From Rhizobiales bacterium CCH3-A5 (GTDB lineage Bacteria; Pseudomonadota; Alphaproteobacteria; Rhizobiales; Beijerinckiaceae), in NCBI GenBank assembly GCA_001556025.1, contig LSIB01000190.1:107001-171000 (forward strand): a stretch of DNA of 64,000 bases. The letters run 5' to 3'. Below are positions 1 to 9,056 of the stretch, in pieces (within the stretch, counting starts at the first letter, position 1; every line of letters begins with the position of its first letter). The notes below the pieces were generated by a model. It was not told where the DNA came from, did no database searches, and saw only the letters and a program-made list of their open reading frames with translations. The position numbers and the translations under genes are program-made.

Positions 1-310
1 CCTGCGTCGGCTCGCGCGCGATCGCCGTCACCGGCCGCTCAATCGCGGCAAACAGCGCCATCTCGCCGATCAGCGCGCCCGCACCCGCGATCTCGTCGGC
101 CGCCCGGCCGTCATCGCCCTGCATCAGCGCGACAGCGCCCGAGATCACCAAGAAGGCGCTGTCGGAGGACTCGCCGGCGCGGAAGAGCACGTCTCCGGCG
201 CGCAGGATGCGGCTTTCCGCCGCGAAGGCCACGAGCCGCAGCGCATCGCGATCCATCAGGCCCAGCAGGTTCTGCCGGGCCAGCAGGGCGATGTCGTCGT
301 CGAGAGCCAT
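1..310 (-). CDS. Cyclic-nucleotide-binding (Crp-type sensor) domain protein, 3' end outside the window
   Basis: The visible 103 residues form the start of a cNMP-binding beta-roll. They include an RAGDVLFRAGE segment, then AFLVISGAVAL, then IGEMALF, which matches the GE-x-AL pattern that contacts the cyclic nucleotide phosphate in this fold. The ATG at 310 lies 7 bp after the stop of the response regulator at 318, so the two are probably one leftward operon. The C-terminus is cut by the window edge, so I cannot tell whether a DNA-binding helix-turn-helix follows or whether it is a stand-alone sensor domain. The family is seen in the sequence; the ligand is unknown. Confidence 0.85.
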   Translation of the reverse strand, partial: MALDDDIALLARQNLLGLMDRDALRLVAFAAESRILRAGDVLFRAGESSDSAFLVISGAVALMQGDDGRAADEIAGAGALIGEMALFAAIERPVTAIAREPTQ

Positions 311-317
311 TCCGGTC

Positions 318-1004
318 TTAAGGGTTCAGGCGGTAGCCGCCCGCATCCGTCACCAGCAGGCGTGCATGCCCCGGATCGGGCTCGATCTTCTGCCGCAGCC
401 GGTAGATATGGGTTTCCAGCGTATGGGTAGTGACCTGGCTGTTGTAACCCCAGACCTCCTGCAGCAGGATTTCGCGGGCGATCGGCTTGCGCCCCGCGCG
501 ATAGAGAAAGCGCAGGATCGCGGTCTCTTTCTCGGTGAGCTTGGTCTTGGAGCCCTTCTCGCTGACGAGCAGCTTGGAGCCGGGATGGAAGGTGTAGGGG
601 CCAACCTGGAAGACCGCGTCCTCGCTCGCCTCGTATTGCCGCAGATGTGCGCGGATGCGGGCGAGCAGTACGGCGAATTTGAACGGCTTCACGACATAGT
701 CGTTGGCGCCGGCCTCGAGCCCCAACACGGTGTCGGCGTCGGAGCCCTGGCCCGTCAGCATGATCACCGGGCTCTTGAAGCCGTTCTTACGCATGATCTT
801 GACCGCCTCGCGGCCGTCCATGTCAGGCAGGCCGACATCCATCACCGCGAGATCGAAGCGCTCGGCCTGCACCGCCTTGACGGCGGCCGTCGCCGCGCCG
901 GCTGTCGAGATCTTGAACTCGTCGTAAAGCGCGAGCTGCTCGGCCAGAGCCTCACGCAGCGTCTGGTCGTCATCGACCAGAAGAATATGATGGACGGCTG
1001 ACAT
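318..1004 (-). CDS. OmpR-family response regulator (CenR-like candidate)
   Basis: The 228-residue protein has a receiver domain (acidic D11-D13, phosphoacceptor D56 in VMDVGLP, T84, K106 in VVKPF) followed by a winged-helix DNA-binding domain ending in ETHIYRLRQKIEP and GGYRLNP. The start at 1004 gives MSAVHHILLVDDD; a longer in-frame start upstream would add residues with no receiver homology. No histidine kinase gene is adjacent. It is followed 7 bp later by the cNMP-binding gene and faces a divergent L,D-transpeptidase, a peptidoglycan enzyme. That context and the sequence recall the essential envelope regulator CenR of alphaproteobacteria, but the orthology is an inference. Confidence 0.9.
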   Translation of the reverse strand: MSAVHHILLVDDDQTLREALAEQLALYDEFKISTAGAATAAVKAVQAERFDLAVMDVGLPDMDGREAVKIMRKNGFKSPVIMLTGQGSDADTVLGLEAGANDYVVKPFKFAVLLARIRAHLRQYEASEDAVFQVGPYTFHPGSKLLVSEKGSKTKLTEKETAILRFLYRAGRKPIAREILLQEVWGYNSQVTTHTLETHIYRLRQKIEPDPGHARLLVTDAGGYRLNP

Positions 1005-1064
1005 CGGGATTCGATCGACTGGTTGCGCTCCGGGCACCATGCGGCCGCTGATTCGCGACCGCAA

Positions 1065-1106
1065 GTGACGCAGGATCGAAAACAGGTCACGCAGGATGGA
1101 AATGCC
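1065..1106. repeat. Imperfect 21-bp tandem repeat between divergent genes
   Basis: Two adjacent 21-base copies (1065-1085 and 1086-1106) share 15 positions, with the common core ACGCAGGAT followed by a purine-rich GAAA. The repeat lies between the response regulator start (1004) and the likely GTG start of the L,D-transpeptidase (1107). A 21-bp direct-repeat period equals two helical turns, the typical spacing of OmpR-family binding sites. It is therefore a candidate operator for the neighbouring regulator. The function is inferred. Confidence 0.5.
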
Positions 1107-1685
1107 GTGAGAAAATGTGACCGGCAGCGAGCCGGCTCGCCAAGATCGACGCCAGGCCTGCTGACGCGATTGCGCGTCTTCGCCTCGGTGCATGACCGCC
1201 GAAAGGGCTTTCTGGTCGCGGGCCATGCCGTCTTTCCCTGTGCGCTCGGGCGCTCCGGCATCCGCGTCGACAAGCGCGAGGGCGATGGCGGCACTCCGCA
1301 TGCGGCCCTGCCGCTGCGCAGCGTGCTCTGGCGCGCCGACCGCGGCCCAAGGCCGCGCACGCTGCTACCGGTTCGGGCAATCCGTCCGCGCGACGCCTGG
1401 TGCGACGATGTCGCCGATCGCCGCTACAACCGCCTGATCGACCGCCCGCCGGGCGAAGCCGAAGAGCGGCTGACGCGCAACGACAATCTCTACGACGTCA
1501 TCGTCGAACTCGGCTGGAACGACGCACCGGTGAGACGCGGCAGGGGCAGCGCGATCTTCTGGCATCTGGCGCGGCCCGGCTTCTCGCCGACGGCGGGGTG
1601 TGTCGCGGTCAGGGGCGAGGTGTTCGCCAAGGTGCTGCCGAGATTGGGGCGGCGCTGCGTGATGGTGGTGGGGCGCGCGTTCTAG
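1107..1685 (+). CDS. YkuD-family L,D-transpeptidase
   Basis: About 192 residues. The YkuD catalytic block is clear: SAIFWHLARPGFSPTAGCVA carries the conserved His and the nucleophilic Cys of enzymes that form 3-3 peptidoglycan cross-links or attach proteins to peptidoglycan. Upstream, GIRVDKREGDGGTP and DNLYDVIVELGWND are typical of this subfamily. No clear signal peptide is visible, so the start is uncertain: GTG at 1107 is chosen because it follows the repeat region, and a TTG at 1023 would extend the protein. The gene ends in a 4-bp convergent overlap with yggS. The divergent response regulator suggests envelope-linked control (inference). Confidence 0.8.
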   Translation: MRKCDRQRAGSPRSTPGLLTRLRVFASVHDRRKGFLVAGHAVFPCALGRSGIRVDKREGDGGTPHAALPLRSVLWRADRGPRPRTLLPVRAIRPRDAWCDDVADRRYNRLIDRPPGEAEERLTRNDNLYDVIVELGWNDAPVRRGRGSAIFWHLARPGFSPTAGCVAVRGEVFAKVLPRLGRRCVMVVGRAF

Positions 1686-2347
1686 CCTCGAGCGCCAAAA
1701 ATCGCGCTTCCCACCCTGACATGGGTCGCGCCCAGCTGGATCGCGGCCTCGTAATCGGCGCTCATGCCCATCGACAGCCCGCGCAGTCCATTGCGGGCGG
1801 CGATCTTGGCGAGCAGCGCGAAATGCGGCGAGGGCTGGTCCTGCGCCGGAGGAATGCACATCAGCCCCTCGATGACGAGGCCATGATGCACGCGGCAGGT
1901 CTCCAGAAAGGCGTCGATCTGCGCAGGGCCGACGCCGCCCTTCTGCGGCTCGTCCCCGGTGTTCACCTGCACGAACAGGCGCGGCGCGCGGCCGGTGCGC
2001 GCGATCTCGCGGGCGAGCTCCTTCGCCAGGCTCTCGCGGTCGAGCGACTGGATGACGTCGAACAATTCGACCGCCTCGCGCGCCTTGTTGGATTGCAGCG
2101 GGCCGATCATGTGCAATTCGACATCGGGAAAGCGTTCGCGCAGGGACGGCCATTTGCCCTTGGCCTCCTGCACGTAGTTCTCGCCGAAGACGCGCTGCCC
2201 GGCTTCCAGCGCCGGCACGATCTCGTCCGCCGGCTTGGTCTTGGAGACCGCGACGAGCGCCACCGAATCGGGCTTGCGCCCGACGTCGCGGGCCGACCGC
2301 GCTACGGCGTTTCGTGTTTCCAGCAGCCGCGTCCGGACATCGCTCAT
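1682..2347 (-). CDS. yggS: YggS-family pyridoxal-phosphate homeostasis protein
   Basis: The 221-residue protein belongs to the PLP-binding YggS/PROSC family, which buffers free pyridoxal phosphate and affects amino-acid and keto-acid metabolism. Motifs seen: VALVAVSKTKP with the PLP-binding lysine, FGENYVQEA, LHMIGPLQSNK, QVNTGDEPQKGG, and the C-terminal LSMGMSADYEAAI and THVRVGSAIFG that hold the phosphate. The start at 2347 (MSDVRTRLLE) matches the usual family length; upstream in-frame sequence is not family-like. It is divergent from leuS with a 112-bp gap. Confidence 0.95.
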   Translation of the reverse strand: MSDVRTRLLETRNAVARSARDVGRKPDSVALVAVSKTKPADEIVPALEAGQRVFGENYVQEAKGKWPSLRERFPDVELHMIGPLQSNKAREAVELFDVIQSLDRESLAKELAREIARTGRAPRLFVQVNTGDEPQKGGVGPAQIDAFLETCRVHHGLVIEGLMCIPPAQDQPSPHFALLAKIAARNGLRGLSMGMSADYEAAIQLGATHVRVGSAIFGARG

Positions 2348-2459
2348 CGCAAAAACCCTTCCATTCCGAGGGCTTCTGCCCCTTGCCGAGCGTTGACCAC
2401 GCGCTTGCAATCGTGTCCTAGTCCGGCTCGCTTCGCTCACGCAACAATCGCATAAACTC

Positions 2460-5084
2460 ATGGCCGTCGAACGCTACAATCCCAAGGAATCCGAACCGAA
2501 ATGGCGTGATGTCTGGAACGGGCGCAAGCTCTTCGAGACCCGCAACGACGACGGCAAGCCGAGCTACTACGTGCTCGAAATGTTCCCCTATCCGTCGGGG
2601 CGTATCCATATGGGCCATGTCCGCAACTATGCGATGGGCGACGTCGTGGCGCGCTACAAGCGCGCCAAGGGCTTTTCCGTGCTGCATCCGATGGGCTGGG
2701 ACGCGTTCGGCCTGCCGGCCGAGAACGCCGCCAAGGCCAACAAGGTCCATCCGCGCGACTGGACCTACGCCAATATCGCGACGATGCGGACGCAATTGCA
2801 GTCCATGGGCCTGTCGCTCGACTGGAGCCGCGAACTCGCGACCTGCGATCCGAGCTATTACAAGCATCAGCAGAAGCTCTTCCTCGATTTCCTGAAGGCC
2901 GGGCTGGTCGACCGCAAGACCGCCAAGGTCAACTGGGACCCGGTCGACGAGACCGTGCTGGCCAATGAACAGGTCATCGACGGGCGCGGCTGGCGCTCGG
3001 GCGCGCCTGTCGAGCTGCGCGAGCTGACGCAATGGTTCTTCAGGATCACGGCTTACGCTCAGGAGCTGCACGACGCGCTGGAGGGCCTGACGCGCTGGCC
3101 CGACAAGGTCAGGCTGATGCAGAAGAACTGGATCGGCCGCTCCGAAGGCCTGCTTGTTCGTTTCGCTCTCGAATCGAATGCCGTCTCGCTGAGCGAGCTG
3201 GAAGTCTACACGACGCGGCCCGACACGCTGTTCGGCGCGAAATTCCTGGCCGTGGCGCCAGATCACCCGCTCGCCAAGGCGGCGGCCGCGACGAACCCTG
3301 CACTGCAGGCCTTCATCGAGGAGTGCAAGCGCACCGGCACGGCTCAGGAGGCGATCGACAAGGCGGAGAAGCTCGGCTTCGACACCGGCATCCGCGCGAC
3401 CCATCCCTTTGATCCGTCATGGACATTGCCGGTGTATGTCGCCAATTTCATCCTGATGGAGTATGGCACGGGCGCGATCTTCGGCTGCCCGGCGCATGAC
3501 CAGCGCGACCTCGACTTCGTCAACAAATACGGGCTCGGCAACACCCCTGTCGTCTGCCCCGAAGGGACCGATCCGGCGCGCTTCGTCATCACCGACACCG
3601 CCTTCGTCGATGACGGTCGCATGATCAACTCGCGCTTCCTCGACGGCATGACCATTCCGGAGGCGAAAGAAGAAGTCGCACGCCGGCTTGAGATCACGGT
3701 CCTCGGAAATGCGCCGGTCGCGGCGCGAAAGGTCAATTTCCGCCTGCGCGATTGGGGCGTCTCGCGCCAACGCTATTGGGGCTGCCCGATCCCGGTGATC
3801 CACTGCGCCGATTGCGGTACGGTTCCGGTGCCGGACGCAGACCTGCCGGTGACGCTGCCCGACGATGTGTCCTTCGAGAAGCCGGGTAATCCGCTCGACC
3901 ATCACCCGACATGGAAGCATGTCGCCTGCCCGCAATGCGGCGGCAAGGCCCGGCGTGAAACCGACACGATGGACACTTTCGTCGATTCGTCGTGGTATTT
4001 CGCCCGTTTCACCGATCCGTGGCGGACCGACAGCCCGACCGACCGGACGGTCGTCGACCGCTTCCTGCCGGTCGACCAGTACATCGGCGGCGTGGAGCAC
4101 GCGATCCTGCACCTGCTCTATTCGCGCTTCTTCACCCGCGCCATGAAGGACACCGGCCATGCCGGGCTGGACGAGCCGTTCGCCGGCATGTTCACGCAAG
4201 GAATGGTCGTCCACGAGACCTATCGCGCCCAGGACGGAAGCTGGGTGGAGCCCGGTGACGTGCGCATCGAGGTCGATGGCGCGCAGCGGCGCGGCTTCCA
4301 TGTCGAGACCGGCGCTCCGATCGAGATCGGCGCGATCGAGAAGATGTCGAAATCGAAGAAGAATGTCGTCGATCCCGACGACATCATCGCCTCCTACGGG
4401 GCCGACACCGCGCGCTGGTTCATGCTCTCGGATTCGCCGCCCGACCGCGACGTGATCTGGACCGACGAAGGTGTGCAGGGCGCGGCCCGCTTCGTCCAGC
4501 GTCTCTGGCGGCTGGTCGGCGAGATCGCCGAGCGCACCGGCAACCGGGCCGATTCGCCCCCGGCCTTCGGGGACGCATCGCTGACGCTACGCAAGGCGAG
4601 CCACCGGGCGCTGCATGCGGTCGGGGCCGATATCGAGCGGCTCGGCTTCAACCGCTGTGTGGCTCACATCTACACGCTCACCAATGCGATCGGGAAGGCG
4701 CTCGACGCGGCTGCGGAAAGCGCCGTGCTGGGTGCCGACATCGCTTTCGCCCTGCATGAATCCGCCATCATCGCCACGCAACTTGTCGCGCCGATGATGC
4801 CGCATCTGGCTGAGGAATGCTGGCAGGCGCTCGGTCGGCCGGGGCTGGTCGGCGAGGCCGCCTGGCCGGCTGCGGACGAGGCCCTGCTAAAGGACGACAG
4901 CATCACGCTGCCCGTCCAGATCAACGGCAAGAAGCGCGCGGAGGTGACGGTGCCCGCCGATGCCGATACGATGGCCGTCGAGTCGGTCGTGCGCGCCGAC
5001 GAGGCCGTTGTGAGAGCGCTCGAAGGTCGGCCCGTCCGGAAGATCATCGTCGTGCCCGGGAGAATCGTGAATGTCGTCGTCTGA
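2460..5084 (+). CDS. leuS: Leucyl-tRNA synthetase
   Basis: This class I aminoacyl-tRNA synthetase of 874 residues attaches leucine to tRNA-Leu. The HIGH-type motif lies in [11 protein letters not shown] (residues 43-53). The large editing domain includes the [12 protein letters not shown] segment, and KMSKS lies at residues 628-632 ([14 protein letters not shown]). Length and domain order are standard for bacterial LeuRS. The ATG at 2460 begins [19 protein letters not shown], a normal N-terminus. The end overlaps lptE by 14 bp, so leuS, lptE and holA are one transcription unit, the common alphaproteobacterial arrangement. Confidence 0.98.
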   Translation: MAVERYNPKESEPKWRDVWNGRKLFETRNDDGKPSYYVLEMFPYPSGRIHMGHVRNYAMGDVVARYKRAKGFSVLHPMGWDAFGLPAENAAKANKVHPRDWTYANIATMRTQLQSMGLSLDWSRELATCDPSYYKHQQKLFLDFLKAGLVDRKTAKVNWDPVDETVLANEQVIDGRGWRSGAPVELRELTQWFFRITAYAQELHDALEGLTRWPDKVRLMQKNWIGRSEGLLVRFALESNAVSLSELEVYTTRPDTLFGAKFLAVAPDHPLAKAAAATNPALQAFIEECKRTGTAQEAIDKAEKLGFDTGIRATHPFDPSWTLPVYVANFILMEYGTGAIFGCPAHDQRDLDFVNKYGLGNTPVVCPEGTDPARFVITDTAFVDDGRMINSRFLDGMTIPEAKEEVARRLEITVLGNAPVAARKVNFRLRDWGVSRQRYWGCPIPVIHCADCGTVPVPDADLPVTLPDDVSFEKPGNPLDHHPTWKHVACPQCGGKARRETDTMDTFVDSSWYFARFTDPWRTDSPTDRTVVDRFLPVDQYIGGVEHAILHLLYSRFFTRAMKDTGHAGLDEPFAGMFTQGMVVHETYRAQDGSWVEPGDVRIEVDGAQRRGFHVETGAPIEIGAIEKMSKSKKNVVDPDDIIASYGADTARWFMLSDSPPDRDVIWTDEGVQGAARFVQRLWRLVGEIAERTGNRADSPPAFGDASLTLRKASHRALHAVGADIERLGFNRCVAHIYTLTNAIGKALDAAAESAVLGADIAFALHESAIIATQLVAPMMPHLAEECWQALGRPGLVGEAAWPAADEALLKDDSITLPVQINGKKRAEVTVPADADTMAVESVVRADEAVVRALEGRPVRKIIVVPGRIVNVVV

Positions 5085-5622
5085 AGCCGCTTTGTCGACG
5101 CAGGCTCCATCCCGCCGGGTGATGCTGGCGATGGCTCTGTCGGCGGCTGCGCTCGCGGGAGGCTGCCTGCAGCCGCTCTATGCCGAAAATACCGCAAGCA
5201 GCATTGGCGGCAGCGTCCGGAATGCGCTGCGCGATGTCGAAATCGACGAGATCAAGGGCCTGACCGGGCATTATCTGCGCAACGAACTCGTCTTCGAGCT
5301 CGATGGCGGCGGCGAGACCATCGCGCCCAAGCGCCTGAAGTTCACCGCCTCTGTGACCGACGCACTTGAGGTGGTGACGGTCGACTTCGCCAATGGCCGG
5401 GCCGACTCCGCCATCCTCGTCGCCCGTGCGACCTGGAGCGTCACCAACAAGGCCGATGGTAAGGTCGTCTCGCAGGGCACGAACATGGTCCGCGCACCCT
5501 ATGAGCGCTCGGTCCAGCGCTTCGCGACGGTAAGGGCCGCCCGAGACGCCCAGATCCGCGCCGCCAAATCACTCGCGACGCTGATTCGCGGCCAGCTTTC
5601 CGCCGATCTCGTCGCCCTGTAG
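5071..5622 (+). CDS. lptE: LPS-assembly lipoprotein LptE
   Basis: The 183-residue lipoprotein is the likely outer-membrane partner that plugs LptD during lipopolysaccharide export. An N-terminal hydrophobic stretch ends in the lipobox LAGGC with Cys32 as the predicted lipidated residue, followed by LQPLYA, common in alphaproteobacterial LptE. The start ATG lies inside the end of leuS. The n-region before the hydrophobic core is long (17 residues), so a later start is possible. Sequence identity in this family is low, so much of the call rests on the leuS-lptE-holA order. Confidence 0.88.
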   Translation: MSSSEAALSTQAPSRRVMLAMALSAAALAGGCLQPLYAENTASSIGGSVRNALRDVEIDEIKGLTGHYLRNELVFELDGGGETIAPKRLKFTASVTDALEVVTVDFANGRADSAILVARATWSVTNKADGKVVSQGTNMVRAPYERSVQRFATVRAARDAQIRAAKSLATLIRGQLSADLVAL

Positions 5623-5636
5623 ACGGGCCTCGCGCC

Positions 5637-6668
5637 ATGGTCGCCATCAAGGCGCATGAGGCCGACAGGGCTTTGGCACGGCTCGATCCAGCCTGGCGGC
5701 TGGTCCTGTTCTATGGTCCCGACGCAGGTTTGATCGCGGAGCGCGCCACGAGTCTCGCTCGCGCCAGCGTCGATGATCCCAACGACGCCTTCCAGCTCGT
5801 GCGGATGGATGGCGACGATATCGCCAGCGATCCGCTCAGGCTCGTCGACGAGGCGAACACGATCGGCCTGTTCGGGGGACGGCGCGCCATCCGCGTCTCC
5901 GCGACCAGCAAACCGCTGCTCTCCGCCGTCGAACCGCTGCTGGCCATCCCGTCGCAGGACGCGATCGTCATCGTTGAAGCCGGCGACCTGCAGCGCGGCA
6001 ACCCGCTCCGGCTCGCCTGCGAGAAGGCGCGCACGGCGCTTGTGGTGCCGTGCTATGGCGACGCCGCGCGCGATCTCGGCGGGATCATCGACGAGATGGT
6101 GCGCGCCGACGGCAAGACCATCGACCGCGCCAGCCGCGACCGCCTTGCCGGGCTCCTTGGCGGCGACCGCCAGACCTCTCGCCGCGAAATCGAGAAGCTG
6201 CTGCTCTATGCCGGCGCCGACAAGGCCATCGAGGATCGCCATATCGACGCCGTCGTGGGCGACACGGCCCAGCGCGAGCTTGGTGTGCTGGTCGATGCCG
6301 TCTTCGCCGGCAGGGTTCCGGCGCTCGATCTCGCCCAGGCGAAACTGAGCCGCGAGGGGCTCGACGCCGGCGTGATGCTCGGCGGCGTGCTGCGCCATGC
6401 GCTGGGGCTGTTGAAGGCGCGCCAGAGCGTCGATGCCGGTCGCGGCGTCAAGGATGCGGTCGCGACCATGCGCCTGCCCTATCCTCGCATCGCGACGACG
6501 GAAGCGGCGTTGGGCGCGTGGACGACGCCGAAGCTGGTCGAGGCGATATCTCTGCTGGGCGCGACGATGCTGGCGGTCAGGCGCGACGCCGACACCGGCA
6601 AATCGGCGGCCGTCCGCGCTCTGTGGACCGTGGCGCGTCAGGCGCGCAGCAGCGCCCGCGCCGAATGA
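5637..6668 (+). CDS. holA: DNA polymerase III delta subunit
   Basis: At 343 residues, this is the clamp-loader delta subunit, which opens the beta sliding clamp. Features seen are RLVLFYGPDAGLIAERA at the N-terminus, FGGRRAIRVSA, and GDRQTSRREIEKLLLYAG in the middle, which match the HolA family order. The ATG at 5637 lies 14 bp after lptE. Its end is only 6 bp from the convergent stop of parB at 6675. Length is normal. Confidence 0.95.
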   Translation: MVAIKAHEADRALARLDPAWRLVLFYGPDAGLIAERATSLARASVDDPNDAFQLVRMDGDDIASDPLRLVDEANTIGLFGGRRAIRVSATSKPLLSAVEPLLAIPSQDAIVIVEAGDLQRGNPLRLACEKARTALVVPCYGDAARDLGGIIDEMVRADGKTIDRASRDRLAGLLGGDRQTSRREIEKLLLYAGADKAIEDRHIDAVVGDTAQRELGVLVDAVFAGRVPALDLAQAKLSREGLDAGVMLGGVLRHALGLLKARQSVDAGRGVKDAVATMRLPYPRIATTEAALGAWTTPKLVEAISLLGATMLAVRRDADTGKSAAVRALWTVARQARSSARAE

Positions 6669-6674
6669 CGGCAA

Positions 6675-7553
6675 TCAGGCCTTGAGCCTGCGGCAGAGCG
6701 CCTCGAGCTGCTCCAGCGTCTTGTAGCCGATCTTCATCTCGCCGCCGCCGCTGTCGCGGTGCTGGATCGAGACCGACAGGCCCAGCGCCTCCTCCAGCGC
6801 CTTCTCGACGGCGCGCGTGTCGGGATCCTTGTCGCGCCTGGGTTGGCCGGGCACGCTTTTGCTCTCGCCACGACTCTCATCCTGCACGATCCGCTCAATA
6901 TCGCGGACGCTGAGCCCATCATCGATGATCTTTCTTGCCATCAGTTCCGGGTCCGAAACAGATAGCAGCGCTCGCGCATGACCCGCCGAGATCGCGCCCT
7001 CGCCGACCATGAGCCGCACCGGCTCGGGCAGCTTCGACAGGCGCAGCGTGTTGGCGACATGGCTGCGGCTTTTGCCGATGACGCGTGCCAGATCATTCTG
7101 GGTATAGCCGAACTCGGCGATCAGCCGCTCATAGCCGGCCGCTTCCTCGATCGCGTTGAGGTCCGTCCGCTGGACGTTCTCGACAATGGCGATCTCAAGC
7201 GCCTCCCGATCGTCAGCCTCGACAAGAATGACCGGAATCTCGTGCAATCCGGCCCGCTGGGCAGCCCGCCAGCGCCGCTCTCCGGCAATGATCTCATAAG
7301 CGTCGGCCACGCCACCGATCGGACGCACGATGATCGGCTGCAGAATCCCGCGCTCGCGGATCGAGTCCGTCAACTCCTGGAGATCGTCCTCGCCGAAGCT
7401 GCGGCGCGGGTTGCGAGCGCTCGGACGCAGAAACTCAACGGGTACGCGGCGCTGGCCGCGCGCGCGCTCCAGCGCGCCGATCTCGTCGCCGACATCGCCA
7501 ATCAAGGCCGCAAGGCCACGGCCCAGGCGGGAACGCCCCTGTTCTTCGGCCAT
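6675..7553 (-). CDS. parB: Chromosome-partitioning protein ParB (parS-binding CTPase)
   Basis: The 292-residue ParB has the order expected for the chromosomal type. A short N-terminal peptide RLGRGLAALIGD resembles the segment that stimulates ParA. The CTP-binding part contains ERRWRAAQRAG and IVENVQRTDLN. The helix-turn-helix (YTQNDLARVIGKSRSHVANTLRL) binds parS, and a C-terminal dimerisation domain follows. The ATG at 7553 is preferred over 7559 because AGAGG sits about 6 bp upstream of it and would abut the other start. parA lies immediately upstream. A perfect parS and several near-perfect copies occur in the window. Confidence 0.97.
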   Translation of the reverse strand: MAEEQGRSRLGRGLAALIGDVGDEIGALERARGQRRVPVEFLRPSARNPRRSFGEDDLQELTDSIRERGILQPIIVRPIGGVADAYEIIAGERRWRAAQRAGLHEIPVILVEADDREALEIAIVENVQRTDLNAIEEAAGYERLIAEFGYTQNDLARVIGKSRSHVANTLRLSKLPEPVRLMVGEGAISAGHARALLSVSDPELMARKIIDDGLSVRDIERIVQDESRGESKSVPGQPRRDKDPDTRAVEKALEEALGLSVSIQHRDSGGGEMKIGYKTLEQLEALCRRLKA

Positions 7554-7588
7554 TATCATCCTCTTGAACTCTCTTGCAAATCTGGCTG

Positions 7589-8419
7589 TCAGGCCGCGGC
7601 GCGCAGGAGCCGCTCGCGCTTGATCACCTCAGAGGCCAACTTCAGATAGGCCTGCGAACCGGAACAGCGAAGGTCATAGAGCAGGGCCGGCTTGCCGTAG
7701 GACGGAGCCTCGGAGACGCGGACATTGCGTGGAATCACGGTCTCATAGACCTTTTCGCCGAGAAAATCGCGGACATCGGCCATAACCTGGCCCGACAGAT
7801 TGTTGCGCGGATCGTACATGGTCAAGACGACGCCTTGAATGATCAGGCGCGGATTGAGCCCGGCCCGGACCTGCTCGACCGTCTTGAGCAACTGGCTCAG
7901 TCCCTCCAGCGCAAAGAACTCGCACTGCAGCGGCACCAGCACGGCATCGGCCGCCGTCATCGCGTTGATGGTGATCAGGCTCAGTGAGGGCGGGCAGTCG
8001 ATCAGGATGTAAGTCAGGTCGTTGCAGCGCTGATCGTAGACCAGTTCGTCGATCGCCTTCTTCAGCCTGATCGCGCGATCCTTTGCGCCGGCAATTTCAA
8101 GCTCGACACCCAGCAGATCGAGCGTCGAGGGAGCCAGGAACAGGCCCGGCACCGCCGTCTCCTGCAACGCCTGGCCAAGACCGATATCGCCGCACAGCAC
8201 ATCATAAGTCGATGATTTGCGGCTCTTGCGATCGACGCCGAGGCCGGTCGATGCATTTCCCTGCGGATCGAGATCGACGATCAGCACCTTCTCGCCGATC
8301 GCCGCGAGAGCCGTGCCGAGATTGATCGCCGTCGTTGTCTTGCCGACGCCGCCCTTTTGATTCGCAAGCGCCAGCACGCGCGGGCGGCGCGGCAGCACAA
8401 TAGGGGTCATATCGGTCAT
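7589..8419 (-). CDS. parA: Chromosome-partitioning ATPase ParA
   Basis: This 276-residue deviant-Walker ATPase binds nucleoid DNA nonspecifically and moves ParB-parS complexes. The signature QKGGVGKTTTAINLG lies at residues 21-35, DLDPQGNASTGLG follows, and DCPPSLSLITINAM is the Walker B region. The start at 8419 overlaps the rsmG stop (ATGA), so translation is probably coupled; an alternative ATG lies at 8410. The short form with no N-terminal regulatory extension is the chromosomal type. parB follows after 35 bp. Confidence 0.97.
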   Translation of the reverse strand: MTDMTPIVLPRRPRVLALANQKGGVGKTTTAINLGTALAAIGEKVLIVDLDPQGNASTGLGVDRKSRKSSTYDVLCGDIGLGQALQETAVPGLFLAPSTLDLLGVELEIAGAKDRAIRLKKAIDELVYDQRCNDLTYILIDCPPSLSLITINAMTAADAVLVPLQCEFFALEGLSQLLKTVEQVRAGLNPRLIIQGVVLTMYDPRNNLSGQVMADVRDFLGEKVYETVIPRNVRVSEAPSYGKPALLYDLRCSGSQAYLKLASEVIKRERLLRAAA

Positions 8420-9054
8420 GAATCGGCTCGTTTCTCGGCCGCACGAACCATCAGGATCCGGGCGGCCTCATCCGTTACGGAAGAGATCGTCGATGCCTGA
8501 ATCTTCCAATATTTAGACGCCTCGGTCAATTCCTGGTCTAGATGTTGTCCTTTGGGAAAGAGTCCGAGCGTGCCCGTTCTCAACAGCTCATTGCACCAGC
8601 CCAGAAGGAGCGGCAAGGGTGCCAAGGCGCGGGCCGTGACGACGTCGACTTTGCCGGCGAAGCTGCCGATGACATCCTCGATCCTGGCCGCATGCACGGT
8701 CACGGGCGCGCCCGTCAGACGCGCCGCGTGCCGCAGGAAAGCGCATTTGCGGGCATTGCTTTCGACCAGCTCGATATGGCCGCCTGTCTCCGCGAGACAG
8801 ATCCCGATCACGAGACCGGGAAAACCGCCGCCCGAACCGAGATCGAGCCATCGCCGCGCCTCGGGTGCGAGGTTGAATATCTGGAGCGAGTCGGCGATAT
8901 GACGCGTCCAGACCTCGCCAAGCGTGGTCGAGGACACAAGATTTTTCGCAGCCTGCCAGCGTTGCAGTTCCGCGACCAGCTGCGCCAGCCGCTCTTCTGT
9001 TTCACGTGAAACAGGTGTCAAGCGCAAAGCGCGAGCGCGATTGGCCTTGTCCAC
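8416..9054 (-). CDS. rsmG: 16S rRNA (guanine-527-N7) methyltransferase RsmG
   Basis: The 212-residue SAM-dependent methyltransferase modifies G527 of 16S rRNA; its loss gives low-level streptomycin resistance in other bacteria. The SAM-binding segment WLDLGSGGGFPGLVIGI is clear, followed by HIELVESNARKCAFLR. The gene starts at a GTG (9054), right after mnmG. Codons 15-19 (VSRET) are encoded by a perfect parS palindrome, and a TTGTCCACA box overlaps the start codon. The gene overlaps parA by 4 bp. Confidence 0.96.
   Translation of the reverse strand: MDKANRARALRLTPVSRETEERLAQLVAELQRWQAAKNLVSSTTLGEVWTRHIADSLQIFNLAPEARRWLDLGSGGGFPGLVIGICLAETGGHIELVESNARKCAFLRHAARLTGAPVTVHAARIEDVIGSFAGKVDVVTARALAPLPLLLGWCNELLRTGTLGLFPKGQHLDQELTEASKYWKIQASTISSVTDEAARILMVRAAEKRADS
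8998..9013. promoter_or_regulatory. parS site, perfect 16-bp palindrome
   Basis: TGTTTCACGTGAAACA is identical to the consensus ParB-binding palindrome of bacterial chromosomes. It lies in the coding start of rsmG, 1.4 kb from parB and 6.7 kb from the predicted origin. Confidence 0.95.
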
Positions 9055-9055
9055 A
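9047..9055 (+). promoter_or_regulatory. DnaA-like box at the rsmG/mnmG junction
   Basis: TTGTCCACA differs from the DnaA consensus TTATCCACA at one base and is identical to the best box in the predicted origin at 15760. It overlaps the GTG start of rsmG. A single box could be chance or could titrate DnaA or regulate the operon. Confidence 0.45.
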
Positions 9056-9056
9056 G

